Part shown: piece after piece, positions 10,291-21,330 of the stretch
How positions within the stretch are numbered: position 1 is the first letter of the stretch
Layout: each line of letters begins with the position of its first letter
Source of the DNA: Acidobacteriota bacterium
GTDB taxonomy: Bacteria; Acidobacteriota; Terriglobia; UBA7540
DNA length: 47,927 nt
Assembly: GCA_003225365.1 (NCBI GenBank)
Contig: QHZN01000094.1
Location: forward strand, 1 to 47,927
Reading direction: 5' to 3'
Program-made: the position numbers and the translations under genes
Notes under the pieces: model-generated
Databases searched by the model: none
Seen by the model: the letters and a program-made list of their open reading frames with translations, nothing else
Told to the model about the DNA's origin: nothing

Positions 10291-10659
10291 TTGCTGAATA
10301 TCGCTTCCAAGGATCGGGTTCGGCGGCGGGCCCATTACCGGCTCCGCAAGCGGGTGAAAGGGGCCGAGAAACGCCCCCGGCTGAACGTTTACCGCTCCTT
10401 GAACCATATTTATGGGCAAATCGTAGACGACCAGAGTGGGCGGACGCTGGTCTCGGCGTCTACGCTCGACAAGGAAGTCCGGAAGACGCTGAAGTCCGGT
10501 GGAAATGTGGAAGCCGCGAAGGTGGTCGGACGCATTCTTGCCGCGCGGGCCAAGGCCGCCGGCTTTACGCGCGTGGCTTTTGACCGCGGCGGGTACACCT
10601 ACCATGGACGCGTCAAGGCGCTGGCCGAAGCTGCACGCGAAGGTGGGATGAAGTTCTGA
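10291..10659 (+). CDS. rplR: 50S ribosomal protein L18
   Basis: L18 brings 5S rRNA to the large subunit. The TTG start at 10291 follows GAGGAG with good spacing. [36 protein letters not shown], and [30 protein letters not shown] are family hallmarks. 122 residues, normal length. Confidence 0.96.
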   Translation: MLNIASKDRVRRRAHYRLRKRVKGAEKRPRLNVYRSLNHIYGQIVDDQSGRTLVSASTLDKEVRKTLKSGGNVEAAKVVGRILAARAKAAGFTRVAFDRGGYTYHGRVKALAEAAREGGMKF

Positions 10660-10758
10660 GCGGCCACAGCGTTGTGGGTCGCGTGGGCACCCTGTCCTTC
10701 AGCCGACGGACGCACAGCCGGGACGCCCGAACAATAGGCGGGAACGGGGAGGAGCAAT

Positions 10759-11256
10759 TTGGCAGGCAGGATTGATCCCAATTCGTTGCAGTTGAAAGAC
10801 CAGGTGGTCTCGATTAATCGGGTCACCAAAGTGGTTAAGGGCGGCAAGAACCTGAGCTTTTCAGCCCTGGTCGTCGTCGGTGACGGCGCCGGGCACGTCG
10901 GTTACGGTTCGGGCAAAGCGCGCGAGGTCCCCATGGCGATCCGCAAGGGCATCGAGGCGGCCAAAAAGAGCGTGGTTCGTGTGAACGTGACTCCGAACTC
11001 CATTCCTCATCAGGTGCTCGGCCGGTTCGGCGCCGGACGGGTGCTCTTGAAGCCCGCCCCCGCGGGCACGGGGGTGATTGCGGGCGGCGCCGTGCGCGCG
11101 GTGGTTTCAGCCGCTGGCGTTCAAAACGTATTGACCAAGTCGCTCGGGACGACGAACCCGCACAATGTCGTTAAAGCTACTATGGACGCGCTGCTCAAGC
11201 TACGCACACCCGAAGAGGTGGCGGCGGAGAGAGGAAAAGCTCCCGAAGAACTCTAG
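10759..11256 (+). CDS. rpsE: 30S ribosomal protein S5
   Basis: S5 acts with S4 in decoding accuracy and mRNA entry. The TTG start at 10759 is preceded by GGGGAGGAG. The double-stranded-RNA-binding-like domain ([28 protein letters not shown]) and the C-terminal domain ([29 protein letters not shown]) are complete. 165 residues. Confidence 0.96.
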   Translation: MAGRIDPNSLQLKDQVVSINRVTKVVKGGKNLSFSALVVVGDGAGHVGYGSGKAREVPMAIRKGIEAAKKSVVRVNVTPNSIPHQVLGRFGAGRVLLKPAPAGTGVIAGGAVRAVVSAAGVQNVLTKSLGTTNPHNVVKATMDALLKLRTPEEVAAERGKAPEEL

Positions 11257-11259
11257 GGT

Positions 11260-11282
11260 AGTATGGGCGTCTTGCCCATACT
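11260..11282 (+). repeat. Perfect 9-bp hairpin between rpsE and rpmD
   Basis: AGTATGGGC and GCCCATACT flank a GTCTT loop, four bases after the rpsE stop. There is no U tract, so it is not a typical terminator. It may be an mRNA stability or processing hairpin, or one copy of a dispersed palindrome. Confidence 0.55.
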
Positions 11283-11347
11283 CTCGGAAGAGACCTGCGG
11301 CAAGCGGGCTGGCTTTCGGGGATCGAAGGCGAGCGGCGGCCACTAAG

Positions 11348-11863
11348 ATGGCGGATCATTCGAAAAGGAAGATTTTCGTGAAGTGGGTGCGAAGCGGGAT
11401 CGGCTTCCCGCGGCGGCAGAAGGAAATGGTCGCGAGCCTCGGCTTGGGGCGGCTCCACCAGGTCGTCGCCTGTCCCGACACTCCTCAGGTCAGAGGCTTG
11501 GTCCGAAGAATTCACCACTTGGTCGAAATCGTGGACGAACCGAAACCGGCCGCGTGGCTTTCCGTCCCTGAATACACAATTCTGCCCCAGGAAGTTGTCG
11601 AGAAACCGGCGCTTGAAGCTCCGGTGCCCAGCCTCGAAGAAAGCGCTGCGGGGGAGGCCCGAGGGGCCAAACCGGAGCCGGCTCCCGAAAAAGAGAAAAG
11701 CGAGGATGAAGCGGCCGCAGAGCCGGCGAGACTGAAAGCGGCAGCCAAGCCGGCGGCCACTAAGGATATGGCCAAAGCGGGAAAGGGCGAAGAAGGAAAG
11801 AAGACGCGGAAGGCCGAGGCTTCCAAGTCTCACCGCCCGGCGAAAAAAACCAGCAAGAAATAG
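11348..11863 (+). CDS. rpmD: 50S ribosomal protein L30 with very long C-terminal extension
   Basis: The first 64 residues are a complete L30 (KIFVKWVRSGIGFPRRQKEM, LGLGRLHQVVACPDTPQVRG, RRIHHLVEIVDE), a globular protein of the large subunit. The family is normally about 60 residues, but this one has 171. After the core comes a short ordered-looking piece (AAWLSVPEYTILPQEVVEKP) and then about 85 residues of Ala, Lys, Glu and Pro that end in a strongly basic segment. The start at 11348 is the ATG that matches the family N-terminus, though no good ribosome binding site is visible. The 6-base gap to rplO excludes an intervening gene. The role of the tail is unknown. Confidence 0.9.
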   Translation: MADHSKRKIFVKWVRSGIGFPRRQKEMVASLGLGRLHQVVACPDTPQVRGLVRRIHHLVEIVDEPKPAAWLSVPEYTILPQEVVEKPALEAPVPSLEESAAGEARGAKPEPAPEKEKSEDEAAAEPARLKAAAKPAATKDMAKAGKGEEGKKTRKAEASKSHRPAKKTSKK

Positions 11864-11869
11864 GCGCCA

Positions 11870-12322
11870 ATGGCGACACATGTCGGAACGCTTCGAGGAC
11901 CGCGGGGCGCGCATCATCGCCCGAAACGCATCGGCCAGGGCATGGGTTCCGGGCACGGCAAGACCGCGACGCGCGGGTCGAAGGGGCAACGCTCGCGCGC
12001 GGGCTCACGCCTGCGGCCGGGTTTCGAGGGCGGCCAGATGCCTCTGCAGCGCCGCCTTCCCAAGCGCGGTTTCACCAATATCTTCAAGAAACACTTCGCG
12101 CTCGTGAACCTCTCGGACCTCGCGCGCTTCTCCGCCGAACAGACGATCACGCCCGAATTCCTCCTGCGGACGGGTGTGGTCAAGAAACTCGGCGACGGGC
12201 TAAAGGTCCTCGGCGACGGGGAGCTGAAAGTGGGCCTGGAAATACACGCCCATCGCTTCTCGAAGTCGGCGCTCGAGAAGATTCAGAAAGCGGGCGGCAA
12301 GGCTGAGGTCATCCGGGGATGA
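11870..12322 (+). CDS. rplO: 50S ribosomal protein L15
   Basis: L15 is a late-assembly protein contacting many 23S rRNA helices. Conserved features are the Gly/Arg-rich N-terminal arm ([21 protein letters not shown]), [18 protein letters not shown], and the C-terminal globular domain ending [17 protein letters not shown]. Its stop overlaps the secY start by four bases, coupling it to the translocon gene. Confidence 0.96.
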   Translation: MATHVGTLRGPRGAHHRPKRIGQGMGSGHGKTATRGSKGQRSRAGSRLRPGFEGGQMPLQRRLPKRGFTNIFKKHFALVNLSDLARFSAEQTITPEFLLRTGVVKKLGDGLKVLGDGELKVGLEIHAHRFSKSALEKIQKAGGKAEVIRG

Positions 12323-13749
12323 TTGAATCGCTCAAGAGCCTGACGGAAATCCCGGACCTCCGAAGGCGAATCCTATTCACGCTCTTGTTGCTGGCCGTCT
12401 ACCGCTTGGGTTCCTACATCCCGACGCCCGGCATCAACGCGGCGGTCTTCGAACAGTACTTCAACCAACTGGCAGGATCGCTGTTCGGACTGCTTTCGAT
12501 GTTCTCGGGCGGGAGCCTGCGCCGCCTGACAGTTTTCGCCCTCGGCATCATGCCGTACATTACGGCGTCCATCATCCTGCAGTTGCTCACCGTAGTCTCG
12601 CCGCACTTGGAAAAGCTCAGCAAAGAAGGTGACTTGGGGCGGCGCAAGATCACCGAGTACACACGCTGGGTGACGGTGGGGCTGAGCGCTTTCCAGGCGT
12701 TTGGGATCTCCTACGCGCTGGAGGCGCAAACCCGGATGACGAACGGGCCGCCGCTGGTGACCAACCCCGGCCCGATGTTCATCTTCACGACCGTATTGAC
12801 ATTGACAACCGGCTCCATCTTCATCATGTGGTTGGGCGAACAGATCACCGCGCGCGGCATCGGCAACGGAATGTCGCTTTTGATTTTCACTGGAATTGTG
12901 GCCGGCCTGCCGAGAGCCATCGGCGACCTCTCGACGAAGGTCTTTGTCACGCGCACCATGAGCATGCTGGCGCTCCTGGTGCTGCTGGCCTTCATGCTGG
13001 CCGTCGTGGTCTTTATCGTGCTGGTCGAACGCGGCGAGCGGCGCGTCCCCATTCAGTACGCCAAACGCATTGTGGGCCGCAAGGTGATGGGAGGCGTCTC
13101 GACCCACCTGCCGCTCAAGGTCAATAGCGGCGGCGTGATGCCGATCATCTTCGCCGTCTCACTCCTCACCTTTCCGCAGACGCTCGGCATGTTCCACTGG
13201 GAGCAGAGCAATACCCTGGCCCTCCATAAGATTGGACAGTTCATGGTGTGGTTTGCCAAAACCTTTGCCTGGGGCGAGCCGCTCTACACCCTCTCTTACG
13301 TCATTATGATTTTGTTTTTTGCGCACTTTTATTTGTCCATCGTCTATAACCCAGATGAGGTCGCGGACAACGTTCGCAAGCAGGGGGGCTTCATCCCGGG
13401 CATCCGTCCGGGCAAGCGAACGGCGGATTTCCTGGACGACGTTTTAACCAAGATCACATGGGTGGGCGGTGTCTATTTGGCGATCGTGGCACTGATCCCC
13501 GAGATCATGCTCGCTGGGATGCGCGTCAACGATTTGCCGCGCTGGATGGGGGGAGACTGGTTCGAGGCGAACATGCCCTACGTGCTGCTGCACGGCCTGG
13601 GCGTCAACTTTTACTTCGGCGGGACTTCGCTCCTGATCGTGGTGGGGGTCGCGATGGATACGGTTCAGCAGGTGGAAGCCCAATTGATTATGCGCCATTA
13701 CGAAGGGTTCTTGAAGAAAGGCCGAATACGGGGCCGGCGAGGCCCCTGA
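12319..13749 (+). CDS. secY: Preprotein translocase subunit SecY
   Basis: SecY is the ten-helix channel of the Sec translocon. The 476-residue protein starts [31 protein letters not shown] and contains the plug region, [15 protein letters not shown], the cytoplasmic loop with [16 protein letters not shown], the [14 protein letters not shown] loop that contacts the ribosome and SecA, and the final [17 protein letters not shown]. It is somewhat longer than the usual 430-440 residues because of a longer periplasmic segment around residues 135-160. It overlaps rplO and precedes adk, as in many phyla. Confidence 0.97.
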   Translation: MIESLKSLTEIPDLRRRILFTLLLLAVYRLGSYIPTPGINAAVFEQYFNQLAGSLFGLLSMFSGGSLRRLTVFALGIMPYITASIILQLLTVVSPHLEKLSKEGDLGRRKITEYTRWVTVGLSAFQAFGISYALEAQTRMTNGPPLVTNPGPMFIFTTVLTLTTGSIFIMWLGEQITARGIGNGMSLLIFTGIVAGLPRAIGDLSTKVFVTRTMSMLALLVLLAFMLAVVVFIVLVERGERRVPIQYAKRIVGRKVMGGVSTHLPLKVNSGGVMPIIFAVSLLTFPQTLGMFHWEQSNTLALHKIGQFMVWFAKTFAWGEPLYTLSYVIMILFFAHFYLSIVYNPDEVADNVRKQGGFIPGIRPGKRTADFLDDVLTKITWVGGVYLAIVALIPEIMLAGMRVNDLPRWMGGDWFEANMPYVLLHGLGVNFYFGGTSLLIVVGVAMDTVQQVEAQLIMRHYEGFLKKGRIRGRRGP

Positions 13750-13771
13750 GGGATAAGGGCCGGGAGGGGTG

Positions 13772-14428
13772 ATGAAGGCGCAGGCGCTGATTTTTCTCGG
13801 CGCTCCCGGAGCCGGCAAAGGGACGCAGGCGCGCGAGGTATCGAAGGCCTTCTCGATTCCTCAGATTTCCACCGGCGACATCCTTCGCGAGGCCGTGAAG
13901 AAACAGACGCCGTTGGGCCTGGCGGCGAAAGCCAAGATGGAGGCCGGAGACCTGATCCCGGACGAAGTCGTTTGCGGCATCGTTGAGGAGCGCATCGGCG
14001 AGTCCGACTGCCGGAAAGGTTTTATCCTGGACGGTTTTCCGCGCACCCTCGGTCAGGCGAAATTTGTGGATGAAATGCTCCAGAGGAAAGGGCGCGGGAG
14101 CCCGCTGGTCGTCAACCTACGCGTGGACGAGGGTATTCTGCTGAAGCGCCTGACCGGCCGGCGAACCTGTTCGGTTTGCGGAGAAATTTATAACGTGTAT
14201 TTCAACCCTCCTCAGAAGGAGGGCGTCTGTGACAGAGACGGCGGGAAACTCCTTCAGCGCGCCGACGACAACGAAGCGACCATCCGGCAGCGACTGGCCG
14301 CCTACGAGAATGAGACCGCGCCGCTGATTGATTACTACCGATCGAGGAACCTGCTCCACGACGTGGACGGGACCCAAGGGCCGCAACCCCTCGCCCGGGA
14401 GCTGGTGGGGTTCTTGAGGACGGCATGA
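13772..14428 (+). CDS. adk: Adenylate kinase
   Basis: Adk interconverts ATP, AMP and ADP. The P-loop GAPGAGKGTQ lies at residues 10-19, the AMP-binding part at STGDILR, the DGFPRTLGQA motif follows, and the LID carries a zinc tetrad Cys-Cys-Cys-Asp (CSVC and CDRD), the arrangement known from Bacillus. The start is ATG at 13772 after GGGAGGGG; an in-frame GTG at 13769 is adjacent. The stop overlaps map by four bases. Confidence 0.97.
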   Translation: MKAQALIFLGAPGAGKGTQAREVSKAFSIPQISTGDILREAVKKQTPLGLAAKAKMEAGDLIPDEVVCGIVEERIGESDCRKGFILDGFPRTLGQAKFVDEMLQRKGRGSPLVVNLRVDEGILLKRLTGRRTCSVCGEIYNVYFNPPQKEGVCDRDGGKLLQRADDNEATIRQRLAAYENETAPLIDYYRSRNLLHDVDGTQGPQPLARELVGFLRTA

Positions 14429-15213
14429 GTGCGGGCGGCAACGGCATCGTTTTAAAGGACGCGCGGGAAATCGAAAAGCTCCGCCGCAGCGCGCGCCTGG
14501 TTCGGGAGATCCTGGAAGAGGTGCGGGCGCGATTGCAGCCTGGCGTCCAGACCATCGAGCTCGAGCGGCATGTCGAGAAGAGACTCGAGCTGGCGGGGGC
14601 GAAGCCCGCGTTCAAAGGCTATCGAGGTTATCCTTGCTGCCTTTGCACCTCCGTCAACGAGGAGATCCTGCACGGGATCCCCTCTTCGCGGCGCCTTAAG
14701 GAAGGCGATATCGTTGGGCTCGACCTGGGCGTGGTGCTCGACAGCTATTACGGCGACTCGGCGCTGACGGCGCCGGTGGGAAAGATTTCCGGTGAGGCCG
14801 AAAGACTTCTCGGCGTTGCCAAAGAGGCCTTGGAGCTCGCCATCGGCGAGGCCCACCTCGGGAACCGCGTGGGAGATATCTCCGCGGCGGTCCAAGGCTT
14901 TGTCGAGAAAAATGGATTTTCCGTCGTGCGCGAGTTTGTGGGGCACGGCATTGGCCGCGCGCTCCACGAGGAACCGCAAGTCCCCAATTACGGCCGGCGG
15001 GGCCACGGGCCGCAACTCAAAGAAGGGATGGTGCTGGCTCTCGAAACGATGGTCACCGCGGGAGGGCCGGAACTGCGGATCATGCCCGACCATTGGACGG
15101 CGGTGACTGCCGACGGCTCGAACACGGCCCATTTCGAGCACATGGTGGCCATCACGCGGAACGGCCCGGACGTGCTGACTCGGGAATGGGACAAGGTTCG
15201 GGCCGGACACTGA
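14425..15213 (+). CDS. map: Methionine aminopeptidase, type I
   Basis: Removes the initiator Met from nascent proteins in the cytosol. The 262-residue pita-bread fold shows all metal ligands: Asp in GLDLGVVLDSYYGDSA and in GDSALTAP, His in FVGHGIGRALHEEP, Glu in ALETMVTAG and Glu in HFEHMVAIT. CTSVNEEILHGIPSSRRLKEG is the substrate-side loop. Overlap with adk and the location before infA are the common arrangement. Confidence 0.97.
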   Translation: MSAGGNGIVLKDAREIEKLRRSARLVREILEEVRARLQPGVQTIELERHVEKRLELAGAKPAFKGYRGYPCCLCTSVNEEILHGIPSSRRLKEGDIVGLDLGVVLDSYYGDSALTAPVGKISGEAERLLGVAKEALELAIGEAHLGNRVGDISAAVQGFVEKNGFSVVREFVGHGIGRALHEEPQVPNYGRRGHGPQLKEGMVLALETMVTAGGPELRIMPDHWTAVTADGSNTAHFEHMVAITRNGPDVLTREWDKVRAGH

Positions 15214-15290
15214 TTCAGGTCGAAGCGCCGATCTCGCAATCGGGCAGGCGCGAGGGGCTTGAAACTTAAGGCCGTCCCCTGCATATTAGT

Positions 15291-15306
15291 AAGGAGGGGA
15301 AACCCC
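15291..15306 (+). promoter_or_regulatory. Distant SD and small hairpin before infA
   Basis: AAGGAGG lies about 20 bases before the infA ATG, too far for direct use, but a GGGG-AAA-CCCC hairpin (15296-15306) stands between them and could shorten the effective spacing or hide the site. The 104-base gap between map and infA otherwise shows nothing that I recognise. Confidence 0.35.
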
Positions 15307-15317
15307 CGTCTCACAGT

Positions 15318-15536
15318 ATGGCTAAAGAAGAGGCGATTGAAGTTGTCGCGACGGTGATTGAGCCGCTGCCCAACGCCATGTTTCGCGTGGAGCTCGAGAA
15401 CAAACACCGCGTGCTGGCTCATATTTCCGGAAAGATGCGGAGGAATTTCATCCGCATCCTGCCGGGGGACAAAGTCGCCGTCGAGCTCTCGCCTTATGAC
15501 TTGACGCGCGGACGGATTGTTTACCGGTATAAATGA
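15318..15536 (+). CDS. infA: Translation initiation factor IF-1
   Basis: IF-1 occupies the A site during initiation. The 72-residue OB-fold protein is complete: [50 protein letters not shown], and [18 protein letters not shown]. It is followed 18 bases later by rpmJ, the standard neighbour. Confidence 0.97.
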   Translation: MAKEEAIEVVATVIEPLPNAMFRVELENKHRVLAHISGKMRRNFIRILPGDKVAVELSPYDLTRGRIVYRYK

Positions 15537-15554
15537 AGCGGCAAAGGGGCCGAG

Positions 15555-15668
15555 ATGAAAGTTCGTTCGTCGGTGCGAAAGATTTGTCCGATGTGCAAGA
15601 TTGTGAGACGAAGGGGCGTCGTCCGCGTCATCTGCAAGAACCCCAAGCACAAGCAGCGGCAGGGGTAG
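15555..15668 (+). CDS. rpmJ: 50S ribosomal protein L36 (zinc-binding)
   Basis: A 37-residue protein beginning [15 protein letters not shown] and ending with NPKHKQRQG. Cys-11, Cys-14, Cys-27 and His-32 form the zinc site of the C+ type of L36. It lies between infA and rpsM, exactly where this small gene is expected. Confidence 0.95.
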   Translation: MKVRSSVRKICPMCKIVRRRGVVRVICKNPKHKQRQG

Positions 15669-15693
15669 GCGCCGCCGGAGAGAGGTCTTTTAT

Positions 15694-16080
15694 ATGGCTC
15701 GAATCGCAGGCATTGATCTCCCGCGCACGAAGCGGGTGGAAATCGGCTTGACGCACATTTATGGCATTGGGCGCACACGCTCGATGTCCATATTGATGCG
15801 CGCCGGCGTGAGTCCCGACAAAGAAGTAAAGGACTTGACCGACGACGAAATTACGCACATCCGTCAGATTATCGAAGAGGAAGGCGCGGTGGAAGGCGAC
15901 CTCCGGAAAGAGGTCGCAATGAACATAAAGCGCCTGATCGAGATCGGTTCCTACCGCGGCTACCGCCACCGGCGCAACCTGCCCGTGCGCGGCCAGAGAA
16001 CGCATACGAACGCGCGCACGCGCAAGGGACCGCGCAAAGGAACCATCGCGAATAAGAAACGCTCGATGGCGAAGACCTAG
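15694..16080 (+). CDS. rpsM: 30S ribosomal protein S13
   Basis: S13 forms bridges from the head to the 50S subunit and touches P-site tRNA through its tail. [29 protein letters not shown], and the C-terminal basic arm [22 protein letters not shown] are all present. 128 residues, usual length. It opens the alpha-operon segment. Confidence 0.97.
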   Translation: MARIAGIDLPRTKRVEIGLTHIYGIGRTRSMSILMRAGVSPDKEVKDLTDDEITHIRQIIEEEGAVEGDLRKEVAMNIKRLIEIGSYRGYRHRRNLPVRGQRTHTNARTRKGPRKGTIANKKRSMAKT

Positions 16081-16115
16081 CCGCCACGAGCGCGAGTCAA
16101 ATCGATTGGGGGGAT

Positions 16116-16523
16116 ATGGCGAAAGCGGCTCCGAAGACCGGCAAGAAAAAGGTTTTTAAGAAGAAGGAAAAGCGGATCGTGCCCGTGGGTGTGGCACATA
16201 TCCAGGCGACGTTCAACAACACCCTGGTGAGCATTACGGACACCGAAGGGCGGCTGGTCTGCTGGTCGAGCGCCGGGTCTTTGGGCTTCAAGGGCTCGCG
16301 CAAGGGCACGCCCTTTGCCGCCCAGCAGGCCGCGCACCGGGCCGCCGCGGCTGCGCGCGACCACGGCATGAGGACGGTGGAAGTCCGCGTGAAGGGCCCG
16401 GGCTCGGGCCGGGAATCGGCCATTCGAGCCCTGGCTTCGGCGGGGTTGGAAGTACGGACGATCAAGGATGTGACGCCGATTCCTCACAATGGCTGCCGCC
16501 CGCCCAAGCGGCGCAGGGTTTGA
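16116..16523 (+). CDS. rpsK: 30S ribosomal protein S11
   Basis: S11 lies on the platform at the mRNA exit. After a Lys-rich start the family core is complete: [53 protein letters not shown], and the end [17 protein letters not shown]. 135 residues. Confidence 0.97.
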   Translation: MAKAAPKTGKKKVFKKKEKRIVPVGVAHIQATFNNTLVSITDTEGRLVCWSSAGSLGFKGSRKGTPFAAQQAAHRAAAAARDHGMRTVEVRVKGPGSGRESAIRALASAGLEVRTIKDVTPIPHNGCRPPKRRRV

Positions 16524-16589
16524 AGATAACAAATGCGGCCCACGCCGGCCCGGGGGTAAGGCGGCGTGGCTGCTCAAAGGGAGGATGGA

Positions 16590-17219
16590 TTGGCTCGGTA
16601 TCGTGATTCGGTCTGCCGGCTCTGCCGCCGCGAAGGCACCAAGCTTTTTCTGAAAGGCCACCGCTGCCTGACGGACAAGTGCGCCATCGAAAAGCGCAAT
16701 TTCGCGCCCGGCCAGCACGGTAAATCGCGCCGGCCGAAATTGGTCGGCTACGGGCTTCAGCTTCGCGAAAAGCAGAAGGTGCGCCGCCTTTACGGCATAC
16801 TGGAAGACCAGTTCCGCGCCTATTTTGAGAAAGCGGCGCGGATGAAGGGCGTCACCGGAGAAAACCTTCTCGCCATGCTCGAGCGCCGGCTGGACAATGT
16901 GGTTTACCGGCTGAGCATGGCGGTGTCGCGCGCCGAAGCTCGGCAACTCGTCCGCCACGGCCACATCCTGGTGGCAGGCCGCAAGGTGAACATCCCGTCG
17001 TATCAGGTCGCGCTCGGGCAGGAGATTGCCGTAAAGGAAAAGAGCCGGCAAATCGTCCCCATCTTGCGCGCGCTCGACCTTGCTGGGGGGCGTGCCGTGC
17101 CGCCGTGGCTCCAGCTGGACCGAGAAAACGCCAAGGGCCGCATGGTTTCGCTGCCGCGACGCGAAGACGTCAATTTCCCGATTCAGGAACAGATGATCGT
17201 CGAGCTTTATTCGAAATAG
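16590..17219 (+). CDS. rpsD: 30S ribosomal protein S4
   Basis: S4 nucleates 16S 5'-domain assembly and, in enterobacteria, represses the alpha operon. I set the start at the TTG at 16590 because the family begins (M)ARYR and AAGGGAGG lies just upstream; the frame is open from 16566. The N-terminal Cys cluster ([15 protein letters not shown]) is of the zinc-binding type. The S4 RNA-binding domain is at [31 protein letters not shown]. 209 residues is the usual length. Confidence 0.96.
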   Translation: MARYRDSVCRLCRREGTKLFLKGHRCLTDKCAIEKRNFAPGQHGKSRRPKLVGYGLQLREKQKVRRLYGILEDQFRAYFEKAARMKGVTGENLLAMLERRLDNVVYRLSMAVSRAEARQLVRHGHILVAGRKVNIPSYQVALGQEIAVKEKSRQIVPILRALDLAGGRAVPPWLQLDRENAKGRMVSLPRREDVNFPIQEQMIVELYSK

Positions 17220-17270
17220 CACAAGAGTTTTCAGGACCGCTGCCCTGCGGCGGCCCAGGGAGGACTGGCG

Positions 17271-18275
17271 ATGTGGAAAGGTTTTCAGAAGCCGAAGCGG
17301 CTGGTTCCGAACCTCGATTCGCTGACCGATAAGTACGGCCAGTTCACCGCGCAGCCGTTCGAGCGCGGGTTCGGCACCACCATCGGCAACGCTTTGCGGA
17401 GAGTGCTGCTATCCTCGATTGAGGGTGCGGCTATCACCGCCGTGAAGATTGAAGGCGTGCTTCACGAGTTTTCTTCGATCCCGGGGGTGGTCGAGGACGC
17501 CACGGACATCATCCTGAATTTGAAACAGATCCCGCTGAAGATGAACGTCGAAGAGCCGAAAACGCTCCACTTGCACGTGGACCGGCCGGGGGAAGTCACA
17601 TCACGGATGATTCAGGAAGACCCCGACGTGGAAATCCTCGACAAGGACGTTTACCTCGCGACGGTCAGCGAGAGCGGGAGTCTCCAAATCGAGATGAGAG
17701 TCAAGATCGGGCGCGGTTACGTCTCAGCGGAGAAGAATTTCGACGAGGACTTACCCATCGGCTCCATTCCCTTGGACTCGGCCCACTCACCGATCCGCAA
17801 GGTGAATTACACCGTGGAGGCGGCTCGGCTCGGGCAGATGACCGACTACGACAAGCTGACGCTCGATGTTTGGACCAATGGCGCCGTCGCGCCGGCCGAC
17901 GCGATCGGCCTCGCCGCCAAGCTGCTCAAAGACCACATGACGATCTTCATCAATTTCGAGGAGACGCCCGAAGTCGAGGAAATCATTGTCTCGAAGACGC
18001 CCGACTTGCGGAACGAGAACCTGGATCGCTCGGTCGAAGAGCTGGAGCTTTCCGTCCGCTCCTATAACTGCCTGAAGAACGCCAACATCACCACCATCCG
18101 GGAACTGGTACAGCGGACCGAGGCGGATATGCTTAAGACCAAAAACTTCGGGCGCAAGTCGCTGAACGAAATCAAGGAGATCCTCGCCTCCATGGGGTTG
18201 AGCCTGGGGATGAGGTTCGATGACAAGGGAGGAGCCCTCCCGCCCGCGCCCGAACCTCCCCCGGCCCAGCCTTAG
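17271..18275 (+). CDS. rpoA: DNA-directed RNA polymerase alpha subunit
   Basis: RpoA dimerises to scaffold beta and beta' and contacts activators and UP elements through its C-terminal domain. The N-terminal domain has [22 protein letters not shown] in a variant form (QPFERGFG), and [10 protein letters not shown] linker is followed by the alpha-[24 protein letters not shown] and [18 protein letters not shown]. The 334-residue protein ends in a Pro-rich stretch. Position between rpsD and rplQ is standard. Confidence 0.97.
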   Translation: MWKGFQKPKRLVPNLDSLTDKYGQFTAQPFERGFGTTIGNALRRVLLSSIEGAAITAVKIEGVLHEFSSIPGVVEDATDIILNLKQIPLKMNVEEPKTLHLHVDRPGEVTSRMIQEDPDVEILDKDVYLATVSESGSLQIEMRVKIGRGYVSAEKNFDEDLPIGSIPLDSAHSPIRKVNYTVEAARLGQMTDYDKLTLDVWTNGAVAPADAIGLAAKLLKDHMTIFINFEETPEVEEIIVSKTPDLRNENLDRSVEELELSVRSYNCLKNANITTIRELVQRTEADMLKTKNFGRKSLNEIKEILASMGLSLGMRFDDKGGALPPAPEPPPAQP

Positions 18276-18311
18276 ATTGCCTCTCCGGTCGGGGTCGAAA
18301 GGATTTTGGGA

Positions 18312-18827
18312 ATGCGCCATCGCAACTGGGGCCGTAAGCTCAGCCGAAAAACCGAACATCGCCGTGCGCTTCTGCGCAACCTGGTGACGTCGCTCCTGCT
18401 GAGCGACGGGCAAATCCGGACCACCGTTGCCAAAGCCAAGGCGGCGCGCCCGCTTGCCGAACGCGTGATCACCTGGGGGAAGCGCGGCGATGCGCACGCC
18501 CGGCGGCTGGCCGCGAGTTTTCTGCTGCCCGGATTTCGGAAGGTTGAAGGCAAGCGGCAGACGGTCCTAAGCCGGCTCTTCGACGACGTTGCCCCACGCT
18601 ATTCGGACCGCAAGGGCGGCTACACGCGCATTGTCCACATCGGTTGCCGCAAAGGCGACGGCGCCGAGCTGGCGCTGCTTCAACTCGTCGATACCGATAT
18701 AGTCCAGAAACGCGCGGAGAAGCTGGCCAAAAGAGCCGAACTCCGCCGCAAGCGCGCCGAAGAAGCGGAAGCTGAAGCGAAGAAAGAAGCCGAAAAGCTG
18801 CCGCCGGAAGAAGGGGAAAAGTCGTAG
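18312..18827 (+). CDS. rplQ: 50S ribosomal protein L17 with coiled-coil tail
   Basis: L17 is a tunnel-exit protein. The ATG at 18312 gives MRHRNWGRKLSRKTEHRRALL, the family start. The core runs to about residue 128 (APRYSDRKGGYTRIVHIG, ALLQLVDTD). A further 43 residues of Lys, Arg, Glu and Ala (RAEKLAKRAELRRKRAEEAE onward) look like a solvent-exposed helix or coiled coil and are not typical of the family. It is the last gene of the cluster; an intrinsic terminator follows 45 bases later. Confidence 0.95.
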   Translation: MRHRNWGRKLSRKTEHRRALLRNLVTSLLLSDGQIRTTVAKAKAARPLAERVITWGKRGDAHARRLAASFLLPGFRKVEGKRQTVLSRLFDDVAPRYSDRKGGYTRIVHIGCRKGDGAELALLQLVDTDIVQKRAEKLAKRAELRRKRAEEAEAEAKKEAEKLPPEEGEKS

Positions 18828-18872
18828 AGTTCGAGACTTCCGGCAAGCCCTCCACTCTCGCCCGACCGCCAT

Positions 18873-18891
18873 CCCGCGCGGCGCGGGTTTT

Positions 18892-18893
<2 letters not shown>
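18873..18893 (+). terminator. Intrinsic terminator of the ribosomal cluster
   Basis: CCCGCG-CGG-CGCGGG followed by six T, 45 bases after the rplQ stop. It reaches the stop codon of the convergent VanZ-like gene. This is the only clear strong terminator at the end of the supercluster. Confidence 0.8.
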
Positions 18894-20887
<1,994 letters not shown>

Positions 20888-21244
20888 TCAAAATTGGATT
20901 CTAACCGCACCGCGCGCAACGGTCAAGTCCACCCGCTGCCCGTCCTCCGAGGCCAACTGCTCGGCCGCCAGCGTCGGACCAAATCGCTCTCCCACCGGCC
21001 CGCCGTATTTCTCCCGCACCAGCCCCAAGACCTTGCGCCGGAACTTCTCCGCGTACGCTCGGTTGGACCGCCGCCCGGCGCTGCGATGTTTCAGACTCCT
21101 TGCCCCTACGTCCCGGTACCGCTTCCACAGCCGCTTCCCCCGCCGATAACTCACTGCCATCAGCACTGCCGCGTCCACCCACCGCATCGCGTTACTCTTA
21201 ACCCGCGCCAGCACCTCGACCCTTCCCAACTCCCTCTTGCTCAT
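20888..21244 (-). pseudogene. N-terminal fragment of a transposase (ISNCY-like)
   Basis: The frame beginning MSKRELGRVEVLARV at 21244 shows the helix-turn-helix N-terminus of an ISNCY-type transposase: [42 protein letters not shown], and [15 protein letters not shown]. Intact members have roughly 400 residues. Here homology ends near 20930, where the guaB promoter begins, and the remaining residues are meaningless. The frame is open another five codons upstream (21259). The family name is from recalled motif resemblance and should be taken with care; that it is a truncated transposase is firmer. Confidence 0.7.
20898..20926 (-). promoter_or_regulatory. sigma70-type promoter of guaB
   Basis: On the minus strand TTGACC (20926-20921), 17 bases, TAGAAT (20903-20898). 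The predicted transcript starts near 20891, about 37 bases before the guaB ATG. It overlaps the last codons of the adjoining transposase fragment. Confidence 0.7.
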
Positions 21245-21285
21245 CTCCGTTCGCCCCAATGCGGCCTCCTTTCGGAGGTCCCATT

Positions 21286-21330
21286 AGGGACATTTCTATC
21301 GAGGTCCAGAGGGGACATTATCATTGAGGT
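21286..21330 (-). mobile_element. Probable end of the insertion-sequence remnant
   Basis: Two imperfect 20-base direct repeats, AGGGACATTTCTATCGAGGT and GGGGACATTATCATTGAGGT (15 of 20 identical), lie just upstream of the transposase fragment. Such repeated blocks are typical of transposase binding sites at IS ends. The sequence from 21331 to 21556 holds no gene that I can support; its short open frames lack homology. Confidence 0.45.
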
